Shown here piece by piece: positions 44,277 to 53,115 of a stretch of DNA of 64,000 bases. The stretch's first letter is position 1. Every line of letters starts with the position of its first letter. The notes under the pieces are model-generated. The model did not search any database and was not told the origin of the DNA. It saw nothing but the letters and a program-made list of their open reading frames with translations. This DNA is from DASYVD01 sp050693035 (GTDB lineage: Bacteria; Actinomycetota; UBA4738; CALAEC01): NCBI GenBank assembly GCA_050693035.1, contig JBOGWB010000061.1, positions 20,464 to 84,463 on the forward strand. Reading direction: 5' to 3'. The translations under genes and the position numbers were made by a program.

Positions 44277-45932
44277 TCACACCTCCATGATGACGGGAAC
44301 GATCATCGGTTTCCGGCCAATCGTTTCGAAGAAATAGCGGCCCAGGGTTCGGCGGATGTGCTGCTTCAGGATATTCGGGTCGCCCACCGCCTCTTCCTCG
44401 ACCTCCTTGAGTGAGAGCAGAACCCGGTGGCGGGCCTCCTCCAGGATCTCCGCGGAGGCCTCGCCCTCGATGAACCCACGGGTGATGACGTCGGGCCCCG
44501 CCAGCACCTCGCCGTTGTGGGCATCGGCCGTGACCACCACGATGGCAACCCCGTCGCCGGCGAGCCGGCGACGGTCGCGCAGGATGACTTCCCCCACGTC
44601 CCCGATCCCCAGTCCGTCGACGAGCACCATTCCCGACTGCACGCGGTCGCCCAACCGGACGTCCTCGTCGATCTCGACCGTGTCGCCGTCCTCGCAGATC
44701 AGGATGTGCTGCGCGGGGATCCCCACGTCTCTGGCGAGCCGGGCGTGATGCGCCAGATGCCGCCGCTCGCCGTGGATGGGGATGAACCAGCGCGGCCGAA
44801 CGAGGTTCAGCATCAGCTGGAGCTCGGCGGCGGCGGCGTGCCCCGACACGTGGACGTGCGCGATGCCGTCGTGGAACACGTCGGCGCCGGTTCGATAGAG
44901 CCCGTCGATGGTTCGGTGGATGTTCACCTCGTTGCCGGGGATCATCGACGAGGACAGCACGACCACGTCGCCCTCCTCGAGCTTCACCCACTTGTGCTCG
45001 TGGGCCGCCATGAGGGCCAGCGCGGAGAGCGGCTCCCCCTGGCTCCCCGTGCACACCACGACCACGTCGCGAGGCGAGGCCTGGGGAAGCTTCTCCAGAT
45101 CGATGACGTCTCCTTCCGGCACGTGCAGGTAACCGAGGGCCCGTGCCTCCGTCGTCGACTGGTTCATGCTCCGGCCGATGAACACCACCTTCCGGCCCAC
45201 CGCCCTGGCCGCGTCGCAGATCTGCTGGATCCGGTGGATATGGCTGGCGAAACAGGCCGTGACGATGAGCCGGGGAGCCTCCGAGAAGATGTCGAGCAGC
45301 TCGGGCCCCACCGAGCGTTCGCTGTCCACCACGCCGGGGTCCTCGGCGTTGGTCGAATCCGACAGGAAGACGTGAACGCCCCGGCGGGCCTCTTCCGCCA
45401 GCCCGGCCAGATCGGTGAGCTTCCCGTCGATGGGGGTGGGGTCGAGCTTGAAATCCCCCGAGTGGAGCAGGACGCCGTGCGGGGTGTCCACCGCCAGGGC
45501 CACGCCGTCGGGGATCGAGTGCGTGACGCGATGGAACCGCACCCGGAACGGCCCGATCTTGGCCTCGTCGCCGGCATGCACCTCGTGGAAGGTCACGTTC
45601 TCGGTGACGCGGTGTTCCTCGAGCTTCGGACGGAGGAGTCCCACGGTGAGTGGCGTGGCCCACACCTCGAGCCGCATCTCGCGCAGGATGAAGGCCAACG
45701 CGCCGACGTGATCCTCGTGGCCGTGAGTGAGGACCACCCCGGCCACCCGGTCCTTCCGCTCTCGCAGGTACTCGAAGTCGGGAAGGACGAGGTCGATGCC
45801 GGGCATGTCCTCTGTGGGGAACGACAGCCCGGCGTCGATCACCAGGACCCGGCCGTCCATCTCGAGGCAGGCCATGTTTCGGCCCACCTCGCCGAGCCCG
45901 CCGAGGAAGACGAGCCTACAGGGCGCCGGCAT
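44277..45932 (-). CDS. rnj: Ribonuclease J
   Basis: A 551-residue metallo-beta-lactamase/beta-CASP nuclease with endo- and 5'-exonuclease activity. Metal motif THGHEDH near residue 70, HSIPDGVALAVDTPHG, HSGDFKLD, beta-CASP residues in CTGSQGEPLSAL, SSSMIPGNE and HVSGHA, then IPIHGERRHL. The C-terminal domain is present. Start ATG 45932 lies 17 bases inside dapA, as in many actinobacteria and firmicutes where dapA and rnj are adjacent. Partner enzymes RNase Y and PNPase are also in the window. Confidence 0.97.
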   Translation of the reverse strand: MPAPCRLVFLGGLGEVGRNMACLEMDGRVLVIDAGLSFPTEDMPGIDLVLPDFEYLRERKDRVAGVVLTHGHEDHVGALAFILREMRLEVWATPLTVGLLRPKLEEHRVTENVTFHEVHAGDEAKIGPFRVRFHRVTHSIPDGVALAVDTPHGVLLHSGDFKLDPTPIDGKLTDLAGLAEEARRGVHVFLSDSTNAEDPGVVDSERSVGPELLDIFSEAPRLIVTACFASHIHRIQQICDAARAVGRKVVFIGRSMNQSTTEARALGYLHVPEGDVIDLEKLPQASPRDVVVVCTGSQGEPLSALALMAAHEHKWVKLEEGDVVVLSSSMIPGNEVNIHRTIDGLYRTGADVFHDGIAHVHVSGHAAAAELQLMLNLVRPRWFIPIHGERRHLAHHARLARDVGIPAQHILICEDGDTVEIDEDVRLGDRVQSGMVLVDGLGIGDVGEVILRDRRRLAGDGVAIVVVTADAHNGEVLAGPDVITRGFIEGEASAEILEEARHRVLLSLKEVEEEAVGDPNILKQHIRRTLGRYFFETIGRKPMIVPVIMEV

Positions 45933-46800
45933 CCTCCAGCGCCTTCCTGATCTTCGCCGTCTCTTCGTCCGTGGCGGGGACGAGGGGAAGGCGAGGGGGC
46001 CCGGCGGGTTGGCCGAGCAACGCCATGGCCGCCTTCACCGGGATCGGGTTCGTGGTGAAGAACAGGACGTCGTACAAGGGAAGCAGCTCGTGGTGGATCT
46101 TCCGCGCCCCCGCGAGGTCTCCCCCCTCGACCAGGTCGATCATCTCCTTCATCCGCTGCCCCACCACGTGGGCGGCCACGGAGATGACGCCAACGGCGCC
46201 GATGCATACGGCCCCGAACGTCGCCCAGTCGTCGCCGGTGTATACCTCGAAGCCCTCGGGGGCCGCGGCGATGAGGTGGGAGAGGCCGTCGAAGTCGGCG
46301 GTGGAGTCCTTCACCCCGACGATGTTGTCGACCTCGGCCAGTCGCAGGAGGGTGTCATTGGATATGCGAACGGCCGTGCGGCCCGGGATGTTGTAGACCA
46401 GCATGGGCAGCGACGTCGCCCCGGCCACGGCCGAGAAGTGCTCGTACAGCCCCGATTGGGGCGGCTTGTTGTAGTACGGGGACACCACCAGGAGGCCGTC
46501 GCACCCGGCCTTCTCGGCTTCCTCGGTGAGATGGATCGAGTGGCGGGTGTCGTAGGTGCCGCTTCCGGCGATGATCGGGCCCTTGCCTCGAGCGGCTTCC
46601 ACCGCGGCCCGCCACAGGCCGGCCTTCTCGTCGTCGGTGAGCGTAGCCGCTTCGCCGGTCGAACCCGCGATCACCAGCCCGTCGCTCCCGTGGTCGAGGA
46701 GCCACGCGACCAGCTCCTGGGCCCGGTCGAGGTCGAGGGAGCCGTCATCTCGGAAGGGGGTGACCATCGCGGTGATCACCGAGCCGAACCTACCGGCCAT
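45916..46800 (-). CDS. dapA: 4-hydroxy-tetrahydrodipicolinate synthase
   Basis: A 294-residue TIM-barrel aldolase condensing pyruvate with aspartate semialdehyde, the first committed step to DAP and lysine. GSTGEAATLTDDE, SPYYNKPPQSGLYEHF (catalytic Tyr), NIPGRTAVRIS and the Schiff-base Lys in VGVKDST are present. Start ATG 46800 follows GGAGGTAG. It heads a dapA-rnj(-ftsK) unit and diverges from the cobalamin adenosyltransferase gene. Confidence 0.97.
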   Translation of the reverse strand: MAGRFGSVITAMVTPFRDDGSLDLDRAQELVAWLLDHGSDGLVIAGSTGEAATLTDDEKAGLWRAAVEAARGKGPIIAGSGTYDTRHSIHLTEEAEKAGCDGLLVVSPYYNKPPQSGLYEHFSAVAGATSLPMLVYNIPGRTAVRISNDTLLRLAEVDNIVGVKDSTADFDGLSHLIAAAPEGFEVYTGDDWATFGAVCIGAVGVISVAAHVVGQRMKEMIDLVEGGDLAGARKIHHELLPLYDVLFFTTNPIPVKAAMALLGQPAGPPRLPLVPATDEETAKIRKALEDAGAL

Positions 46801-46903
46801 CGCTACCTCCTATTCCGGCCGGCAGCGCTGTCGCGGGGACCGGCCGGGCCCCGGTCGGGCGTCCCGCCTTGCCCGGCCGGCCCGCCCCGCTACCGGCATC
46901 CTA

Positions 46904-46917
46904 GCATTACGTAATGC
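46904..46917. promoter_or_regulatory. Perfect AT-rich palindrome between dapA and PduO-type gene
   Basis: GCATTACGTAATGC, a 14-base perfect inverted repeat in the 172-base divergent spacer between dapA and the adenosyltransferase gene. It stands out in GC-rich surroundings and is placed where an operator or core promoter would be expected. The factor is unknown. Confidence 0.4.
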
Positions 46918-46972
46918 AAAGCACAAGGGTGTAAGCCGGGGGCTGAGCCCTGCAGGGTTATCCTAGCCGGGC

Positions 46973-47536
46973 ATGCGCATCTACACACGGTCCGGGGACG
47001 ACGGGACCACCGGGCTGCTGTACGGGGGACGGGTGTCCAAGGCCGACCCGGCCGCCGAGGCCTACGGGACCACTGACGAAGCCGTCGCCGCCATCGGCCT
47101 CGCCCGGGCCCTCTCCGACCAGCCGGCCCTCCAGGCGGACCTCCTCCGGGTGCAGCGGGACCTGTTCGTGGTCGGCGCCGACCTGGCCACCAATCCGTCC
47201 CAGCGAGCCAAGCTCCAGCCGGAGGTCTCCCTGGTCACCCCGGGGATGGTGGGGGCCCTGGAGCAGCGGATCGACGAGAGGGTCGAGGACCATCCCCTGC
47301 CCGGGGAGTTCGTCGTCCCGGGTGGCAACCCTGTCTCCGCGGCCCTGGACGTCGCCCGCACGGTGGTGCGCCGGGCCGAACGCCGGGCGGTGGAGCTCCA
47401 GGCGTCGGGCGGGGAGGTCAACGTGGAGGCCCTCAAGTACCTGAATCGCCTCTCGGACTTCCTGTTCGTGATGGCCCGGTGGCAGGCCGGCGGCCCCGAG
47501 GAGCCCAGCCGCAGGCGGGGAGACCAGGCGGGGTAG
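46973..47536 (+). CDS. PduO-type cob(I)alamin adenosyltransferase
   Basis: A 187-residue corrinoid adenosyltransferase that makes adenosylcobalamin from ATP and reduced cobalamin. ATP loop YTRSGDDGTTGL at the N-terminus, then LARALSDQ, RRAER and the C-terminal YLNRLSDFLFVMAR are diagnostic of the PduO family (also called cobO-type ATR). The only B12 user visible here is NrdJ, so this enzyme plausibly supplies its cofactor. It converges on the second cyclase gene with ten bases between stops. Confidence 0.95.
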   Translation: MRIYTRSGDDGTTGLLYGGRVSKADPAAEAYGTTDEAVAAIGLARALSDQPALQADLLRVQRDLFVVGADLATNPSQRAKLQPEVSLVTPGMVGALEQRIDERVEDHPLPGEFVVPGGNPVSAALDVARTVVRRAERRAVELQASGGEVNVEALKYLNRLSDFLFVMARWQAGGPEEPSRRRGDQAG

Positions 47537-47546
47537 CTCGCCAGGG

Positions 47547-50500
47547 TTAGAGGGTCAGGCCTTCTCCGGCCAGCAGGTCCCGGCACCGCCCCAACTCCCG
47601 GGCCGAGGACAGCCGCTGGAACACCGGATAGGCCCTGCCGAGCTCTTCCCTGGCCTCGGCGATCCGCCTCGCCGCGAGGAGAGCTTCGGCCAGGGGCAGG
47701 CGGGCGCGGGCCTCCTCCCAGGTCGCTTCGAGCGAGGCGAAGCCCTCGGCCGAACGCTTGAGCGTGTTCTCCGCCACCAACCGGCGCCCGGCGGCCAGCG
47801 CGGCCCGGCCCTCCAGGCGATCCGCGAAGAACGGCAAGGCCACCAGGCCGCCCTCGGCGGCATACGCCCTGGCCTGCTCGAGGAGGGCGGGGACCTCGTC
47901 CCACGCCTCCATCTCCCCCAGGAGGTCGCAGCGAGCCTCCATGATGACGGGGAAGGATTCGCGCCACCTCTCCATGAGCGGCTTCCAGAGCCGGCTCCGG
48001 GCCTCCTCGAACGCTCCTCGCCGGGCCAGGGTCCAGGCGATCCACGGATCTCGGGCCGTGGCCTTGGCCTCGCCCTGTCGCTCGTCGATCAACTGGATGA
48101 GAGCGATGAACCGATCCGCGGCGGCCCTGTTCCCCTGGATCTCGTGGACCAGAGCGGCGGCGGCGAACGGGCGGGCCGCGAAGTACGGGGGCTCCGCGCC
48201 TCGCTCGCCCATGAACTCCTGTGCCCTCGCAAGGTCCGCGAAGAAGCCGTCCCAGTCGCCGAGACGGAGCCTTCCCATGGCCCGCCAGGCGACACAGTGA
48301 AGCCTCATGCTGTGGGCATCCTGGGGGAGCTGCTCCATGGCGGCGTCGGCGTAGTTGAACGACTCCCGGTATCGCCCCATGTGGTAGCTGTTCCATGCCG
48401 CGCCCGCGTAGATGTCGCCGAGCTCCCAGGGGTCCTCGAGCTTCGGGATGAGCTCGACCCGGCGTTCGCTCGCCCGGACTCCCTTCTCCGCCAGACCGAG
48501 AGCGGTGAAGACGCCGGCAACCCCATCAAGGGCTGCCGAAGCCAGCGAGGGACGGTTCAGGCGAAGGGCCATCTCGTTGGCCCGTTCCCCCGACTCGATC
48601 GCCTTCGCCAGCTCCTCGTCTGAGAACGGACGATCTCGCAGGAAGGCGAAGGGCCAGAACGCCCGGAGCGAGAGCAAGTGGGCGAGGGTGGGGCTGTCCT
48701 TCTTCCCCACGTTCTCGAATCCCACGTCCATGTACCTGGTAGCCAGTTCCTCGGTCGGAATATCCGTCATGGACCCCGGCCACCGGGTGGTCACCTCCAC
48801 CGCCCAGGCGCAGATCCGGGCGATGGCTTCCCTGTCCCCGGGAGCCGCCTCCAACCGGGCATCGACCGCCTCGGTGAAGTGCTTCCACGCCAGGTCGCCC
48901 TGATAGTCGTTCATGTAGGCGGCCCCGAGCGCCTCGAGGGCCCGGGAGCGCTCGAGCGTCTCCGTCGCCAGGGTCAGCGCCTGTTCGGCCAAGCGCTGGG
49001 CCTTGGCCAGGACCAGCTTTCGGCGGGCATCCCCCGAGGCCAGCAGGAGGTACTCGAAGGCCTTCGAGCGGAGATCCTCAACCACGTCGACGACTGCCTC
49101 CGGGCCCTGCGCGGCCCCCCGACGGGACGTGACGATCCGCGGTCCTTCGGCGGCACCCCGGTGAGCCTCCACGAAGTGGTGCGCGAGGAGCTCCACGAAC
49201 TCCATCCGTCGCTCTCCGACCGTGCGCTCGATCCACCGGGCCACCCGGGCGTGAGCCTCGGCGCGGTCGCGCCGAGGAAGGCTCTCGTAGGTCACGTCGC
49301 GAGTGAGGCCATGTTTGAAGATGTACTCCCGCTCACCGGCCATCGAGGAGCTCAGCCGAGAAAGCACCAGCTCCCGCCGCTCCACCCGCTCGAGGAGCTC
49401 GTCGACCGCATCCGGCGGACCTTGTCCGTCGACGACCACGCCAACGGCGCCGGTCCAGAAGATCCGCCCGACCACGGCCGCCGCCTGCAGGGCACGCTTC
49501 TCCTCCGGGACCAGCAGGTCGATCCGGGCTGCCAGCACCCCCTGGATGGTGTCGGGGATGGTCACCTCTTCCACCCCGGGCTTCGCCCGCCACCGATCGG
49601 CCTCGCGGACGATCCCACCCGCGTCGATCAGCTGTCGGATGATCTCTTCCAGGAAGAACGGGTTGCCCTCCGCCCGCTCGAGGATCCGGCTTCGGAGCTC
49701 GCCGGGAAGCTCCTCCACCGCCAGCAGCAGCCCCACCAGGCGGGCAGAATCCTCGGAGGTGAGGGGGGCGAGAAAGATGCTGGAGTAGTTCCGCTTGCCT
49801 CCTCCCCACTCCGGGCGGCGATCGGTCAGCTCGGGCCGAGCCGGGCACACGAACAGCACCGGGCCTTCCACCCGATCCGCCGTCTCCTCGAGCAGATCGA
49901 GCAGGGCAGGGTCGGCCCAGTGGATGTCCTCCACTACGACGACGACCGGACCGCGCCTCGCCAGAGCCGAGAAGAACGAGCGCCATGCGCCGTGGGTCTC
50001 CATCCGGACCTGCCGGGGCTGCATCTCCGCGAAGGCGAACCCCGGAGCCGTCACCCCCATCGTGTAGGCGAGCGCGGCGATCGTCCGCTCCGGGTCGGGC
50101 GCCAGGTCCGTGGTCACCAGGTCCCTGCCCACCTTCTGGATCTTCTCCAGCACGAGCTCTGGCGGGTCGGTGTCCAGCACCCCGGCCATGACCTTGAGGA
50201 TCTCGGCCAGCGGCCAGTAGGTGACCCCTTCTCCGTAGGGCAGGCAGCGTCCCCGGACCGTCGTGGGCGAGGGTTGGCGGCCCTCCACCCGTTCCAGGAA
50301 TTCGGCGGTCAGCCGGCTCTTCCCCACTCCGGGATCACCGGAGATCGTGACAAGGTGAGGAGTGCGTTCTGACACCACCCGGTCGTAGAGAGTGGAGAGG
50401 AGGTCCAGCTCGGCGTCCCGGCCCACCAGGGGAGCCCGGATGCCCGGGATCCCCCTCTCCCGCTCTTCCGTTGCCTCCTCTTCGACCAGGTGGAAGGCAC

Positions 50501-51194
50501 GGATCGGCTCGGCCTTCCCCTTGAGCTCGAGAGGGCCCTCCTCCCGGAACCGGAAGCCGCGAGCAGCGCGGGCGGTTCGTTCACCCACTACGACGTGGCC
50601 CGGCTCGGCGGCCTGCTCCAGGCGGGCGGCCGCGTTCACCGCATCCCCGGTCACCATGGCCTCGCCGGGCCGGGGCGCCGTGACGGCGAGCACCTCGCCG
50701 GTGTTGATCCCGGTTCGCATCTCCAGCCGGACGCCGTGGCTCCGTGAGAGATCCTCGTTCAGCCTGTCGAGCCGTCGCCGCATCCGAAGGGCCGCCCGCA
50801 GAGCCCGGGCCGGATCGTCCTCGTGAGCAGCGGGAACACCGAATGCCGCCATCACCGCGTCGCCGATGAACTTCTCGACGGTCCCCCCCTCGGCCTCGAT
50901 CTCCTCTCGCATGGCCGAGAAGAAGGCGTCCATGACTTCCCGTAGCCGCTCGGCGTCGAGGCGCTCGCCGAGCCCCGTCGATCCCGTCACGTCGGCGAAC
51001 AGCACCGTGACGAGCTTGCGCTCCTCCCCTGGAGGCGCTGCCGAGATCTCGAGGCCACAGGAGGGACAGAATCGAGCATCCGGCGGAAGGTCCGCCCCGC
51101 ACCGGCGGCAGGCCTCCCCCAACGACGCCCCGCACCGGGAACAGAACCGCGCGCCGGCCGCGTTCTCGGAGCCGCATGAGGGGCACGCGACCAT
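47547..51194 (-). CDS. Adenylate/guanylate cyclase - AAA ATPase - TPR protein (second copy)
   Basis: A 1215-residue relative of the 34681-37866 protein, from ATG 51194. It opens with a double zinc ribbon (CPSCGSENAAGARFCSRCG, CRRCGADLPPDARFCPSCG), then a class III cyclase domain with both metal Asp (LFADVTGST, EKFIGDAVMAAFG) and GDAVNAAARL, a STAND-like ATPase (GDPGVGKSRL; VVVVEDIHWADPALLDL) and ~650 residues of helical repeats. All catalytic positions appear intact. Similarity to the other copy is clear over the cyclase and ATPase and weak in the repeats, so the two probably sense different things. Confidence 0.92.
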   Translation of the reverse strand: MVACPSCGSENAAGARFCSRCGASLGEACRRCGADLPPDARFCPSCGLEISAAPPGEERKLVTVLFADVTGSTGLGERLDAERLREVMDAFFSAMREEIEAEGGTVEKFIGDAVMAAFGVPAAHEDDPARALRAALRMRRRLDRLNEDLSRSHGVRLEMRTGINTGEVLAVTAPRPGEAMVTGDAVNAAARLEQAAEPGHVVVGERTARAARGFRFREEGPLELKGKAEPIRAFHLVEEEATEERERGIPGIRAPLVGRDAELDLLSTLYDRVVSERTPHLVTISGDPGVGKSRLTAEFLERVEGRQPSPTTVRGRCLPYGEGVTYWPLAEILKVMAGVLDTDPPELVLEKIQKVGRDLVTTDLAPDPERTIAALAYTMGVTAPGFAFAEMQPRQVRMETHGAWRSFFSALARRGPVVVVVEDIHWADPALLDLLEETADRVEGPVLFVCPARPELTDRRPEWGGGKRNYSSIFLAPLTSEDSARLVGLLLAVEELPGELRSRILERAEGNPFFLEEIIRQLIDAGGIVREADRWRAKPGVEEVTIPDTIQGVLAARIDLLVPEEKRALQAAAVVGRIFWTGAVGVVVDGQGPPDAVDELLERVERRELVLSRLSSSMAGEREYIFKHGLTRDVTYESLPRRDRAEAHARVARWIERTVGERRMEFVELLAHHFVEAHRGAAEGPRIVTSRRGAAQGPEAVVDVVEDLRSKAFEYLLLASGDARRKLVLAKAQRLAEQALTLATETLERSRALEALGAAYMNDYQGDLAWKHFTEAVDARLEAAPGDREAIARICAWAVEVTTRWPGSMTDIPTEELATRYMDVGFENVGKKDSPTLAHLLSLRAFWPFAFLRDRPFSDEELAKAIESGERANEMALRLNRPSLASAALDGVAGVFTALGLAEKGVRASERRVELIPKLEDPWELGDIYAGAAWNSYHMGRYRESFNYADAAMEQLPQDAHSMRLHCVAWRAMGRLRLGDWDGFFADLARAQEFMGERGAEPPYFAARPFAAAALVHEIQGNRAAADRFIALIQLIDERQGEAKATARDPWIAWTLARRGAFEEARSRLWKPLMERWRESFPVIMEARCDLLGEMEAWDEVPALLEQARAYAAEGGLVALPFFADRLEGRAALAAGRRLVAENTLKRSAEGFASLEATWEEARARLPLAEALLAARRIAEAREELGRAYPVFQRLSSARELGRCRDLLAGEGLTL

Positions 51195-51313
51195 GGGGGC
51201 AGTGTAGGGGCGGCGCAAGCCTCCCGAAAGGACCGCCGCCCGCTTTCCGCCCGGCGGGGGTGCCGCAATAGGATGACGGCATCCACGAGGAGCGAAGGAG
51301 GGAGGCCGCGGCC

Positions 51314-51631
51314 ATGACCAAGGTCCACATCTGGCTCCGGAAGAAGAAGGACATGTCGACCGAGGAGTTCCGGGACTACTGGCTGTCCAAGCATGCCCCG
51401 ATCGCCCGTGATGGATACGAGCACCTCAAGGGCTACCTGGTGAGCATCGTCACCGGCGCGCCCGAGGGCCAGGAGGTCCCCTACGACGGCATGGCCGTCC
51501 TCTCCTGGGAGGATCGCGAGGGATTCAAGACCGACATGAAGAGCGAGGTGGCCGCGAGGAGCACCGAGGACCTGGCCGGTTTCACCGACGGGTTCGGCCT
51601 CCTGTTCATCGAAGAGCACGCCGTCAAGTAG
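51314..51631 (+). CDS. EthD-domain protein
   Basis: A 105-residue ferredoxin-like alpha/beta-barrel monomer of the EthD family: KVHIWLRKKKDMSTEEFRDYW, HAPIARDGYEHLKGYLVSIV, YDGMAVLSWEDREGF. EthD was named from the ether-degradation gene cluster; related small dimeric barrels include monooxygenases and stress proteins. The substrate is unknown. GAAGGAGGGAGG precedes the ATG. First gene of a tight four-gene run ending at 53114; the next ATG abuts its stop. Confidence 0.85.
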   Translation: MTKVHIWLRKKKDMSTEEFRDYWLSKHAPIARDGYEHLKGYLVSIVTGAPEGQEVPYDGMAVLSWEDREGFKTDMKSEVAARSTEDLAGFTDGFGLLFIEEHAVK

Positions 51632-52165
51632 ATGCGATCGCTGGAGCTCCGCCGACACTCCAATCGAGATCCGGAGGGCGACAGGTTGTCGGAGGAGGGT
51701 CAGGCCCTGGCGTTGCGGGTGGGAAAGGACCTCCCGGGTGGGTACGCCATCATCTTCACGTCACCTGCCCGGCGGGCCGCCGAAACCGCGGCCTGGTTCC
51801 TCAGAGGCCTGGGGCAGAAGCTCCCGGCGCATGCGATCTCGGAGGGCCTGGCCTCTCCGGTCGAGGACCGGTGGCGGTCTGCCGCCGGGGCGGCCGGATC
51901 CGTCAGGCTCCACGCCGTCGAGGAGGTCGATCCCGATCTGGTCGAGAAGGAATCGGCCCGGCTGGCCGCCGCCGTCCGGGCCCTGCTCGAGGATGTCTCG
52001 GAAGGGGGCCGAGGGCTCGCCGTCGGCCACACGCCGCTGATCGAGGCCGCGGTCTACGGACTCGCCGGCGTGGTCATCGAGCCCCTGGCCGAGTGCGAGG
52101 GCGTCCTCCTGGAGCAGGACGGGAAGACGGTCCGCCTGGCCCGCGAGTACCGACTGGAGCGCTGA
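51632..52165 (+). CDS. Histidine phosphatase (phosphoglycerate-mutase-like) family protein
   Basis: A 177-residue member of the histidine phosphatase superfamily. The N-terminal motif is LELRRHSNRD, with the catalytic His in RRH; the second basic cluster is FTSPARRAAETA; the C-terminal catalytic His is in AVGHTPLIEAAV. The substrate is not evident. Start ATG directly follows the EthD stop, and its TGA is directly followed by the next GTG, so all are co-translated. Confidence 0.85.
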   Translation: MRSLELRRHSNRDPEGDRLSEEGQALALRVGKDLPGGYAIIFTSPARRAAETAAWFLRGLGQKLPAHAISEGLASPVEDRWRSAAGAAGSVRLHAVEEVDPDLVEKESARLAAAVRALLEDVSEGGRGLAVGHTPLIEAAVYGLAGVVIEPLAECEGVLLEQDGKTVRLAREYRLER

Positions 52166-52630
52166 GTGCCCCTCCAGGGCAACGAGCTGACGGCCTTTCT
52201 CCAGGAGGTCAGGCTGGCTCACTTCGCCACGCTCGGTCCCGACGGCCGTCCCCGGGTCAGACCGGTCTGGTTCCTCTACGAAGACGGGGCGTTCTGGTTC
52301 ACCACCCGTTTGGAGGCCCGCCGCACGGGGGCGGACGTCGCCGCGGGGTCGCCCGCGGCGGTCTCGATCGCCTCGGAGGAACGTCCCTATCGGGCGGTCA
52401 TCGTCCACGGCACCCCCGACGTCTGGGAAGAGGACCGAGAGCGGTGGCTCGAGCGCATCGCCACCCGCTACGGCGCGGCCGAGGGGAAGCGGTGGCTGGC
52501 AGGGGCGCTCAAGGAGCGAGACCGGGTGGTCCTTCGGCTCCTACCGGACAAGGTGCTGGCCTGGCACTACGGGACGGGCGACTACGGCCGGATGCAGAAA
52601 GGCGAGTCACTCCGCGCGAAGCTGCCGTAG
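52166..52630 (+). CDS. Pyridoxamine 5'-phosphate oxidase-like flavin/F420 protein
   Basis: A 154-residue split-beta-barrel protein starting at GTG 52166, immediately after the previous stop. The N-terminal block VRLAHFATLGPDGRPRVRPVWFLYEDGAFWF and the later RAVIVHGTPDVWEED fit the PNPOx-like superfamily, which in actinobacteria contains many F420-, FMN- or heme-binding proteins. The N-terminal pattern favours the F420-binding subgroup, but cofactor and substrate cannot be settled by eye. Confidence 0.82.
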   Translation: MPLQGNELTAFLQEVRLAHFATLGPDGRPRVRPVWFLYEDGAFWFTTRLEARRTGADVAAGSPAAVSIASEERPYRAVIVHGTPDVWEEDRERWLERIATRYGAAEGKRWLAGALKERDRVVLRLLPDKVLAWHYGTGDYGRMQKGESLRAKLP

Positions 52631-52697
52631 CGTCCTGAACCCGCCGCCTCGCTGAGTCGTACTATCGGGGAAGAGCGGCTGTGAGGAGGTGGTCTCC

Positions 52698-53114
52698 ATG
52701 CGCCGCTACCTGGTGGTGGCCAACCAGACCCTCGGTGGCGAGCACCTCACCGAGATGGTGAAAGAGCTGCTGGCCGGTCCCTGCCGGTTCTACGTCCTGG
52801 TTCCGGCCACGATCCCGGCGGATCAGGCGGTCTATACAGAGGGACAGGCCGAGGCGCTGGCCCGCCGGCGCCTCGACGACGCGCTGGCCCGGTTCCGCCA
52901 GATGGGGGCCGAGGCCGAGGGGGAGGTCGGGGACGCCAACCCGTTGGAGGCCATCGCGGACGTCCTCCGGGACCAGGAGTTCGACGAGATCGTCCTGTCG
53001 ACGCTTTCCCCGGGTGCCTCGCGCTGGCTGAAGCAGGACCTTCCCCACCGGGTGGAGCGGTCGTTCGAGCTTCCCGTGATCCACATCGTCGGGCAGCCCG
53101 AGACGGTGGAGTAG
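52698..53114 (+). CDS. Universal-stress-protein-like small protein
   Basis: A 138-residue alpha/beta protein from ATG 52698, with GAGGAGG before it. RYLVVANQTLGGEHLTEMV opens the fold and IVLSTLSPGASRWLKQDLPHRVERS ends it, resembling the UspA nucleotide-binding C-terminal loop (G-S/T-x-R). It lies 67 bases after the PNPOx-like gene and probably belongs to that unit. It converges on dapB, with a single base between stops. Confidence 0.7.
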   Translation: MRRYLVVANQTLGGEHLTEMVKELLAGPCRFYVLVPATIPADQAVYTEGQAEALARRRLDDALARFRQMGAEAEGEVGDANPLEAIADVLRDQEFDEIVLSTLSPGASRWLKQDLPHRVERSFELPVIHIVGQPETVE

Positions 53115-53115
53115 C

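Noticed and set aside
42391..44337. 648-codon open frame on the plus strand
   Set aside because: Antisense to ftsK. The His/Gly/Asp-rich translation is a mirror of the real codons.
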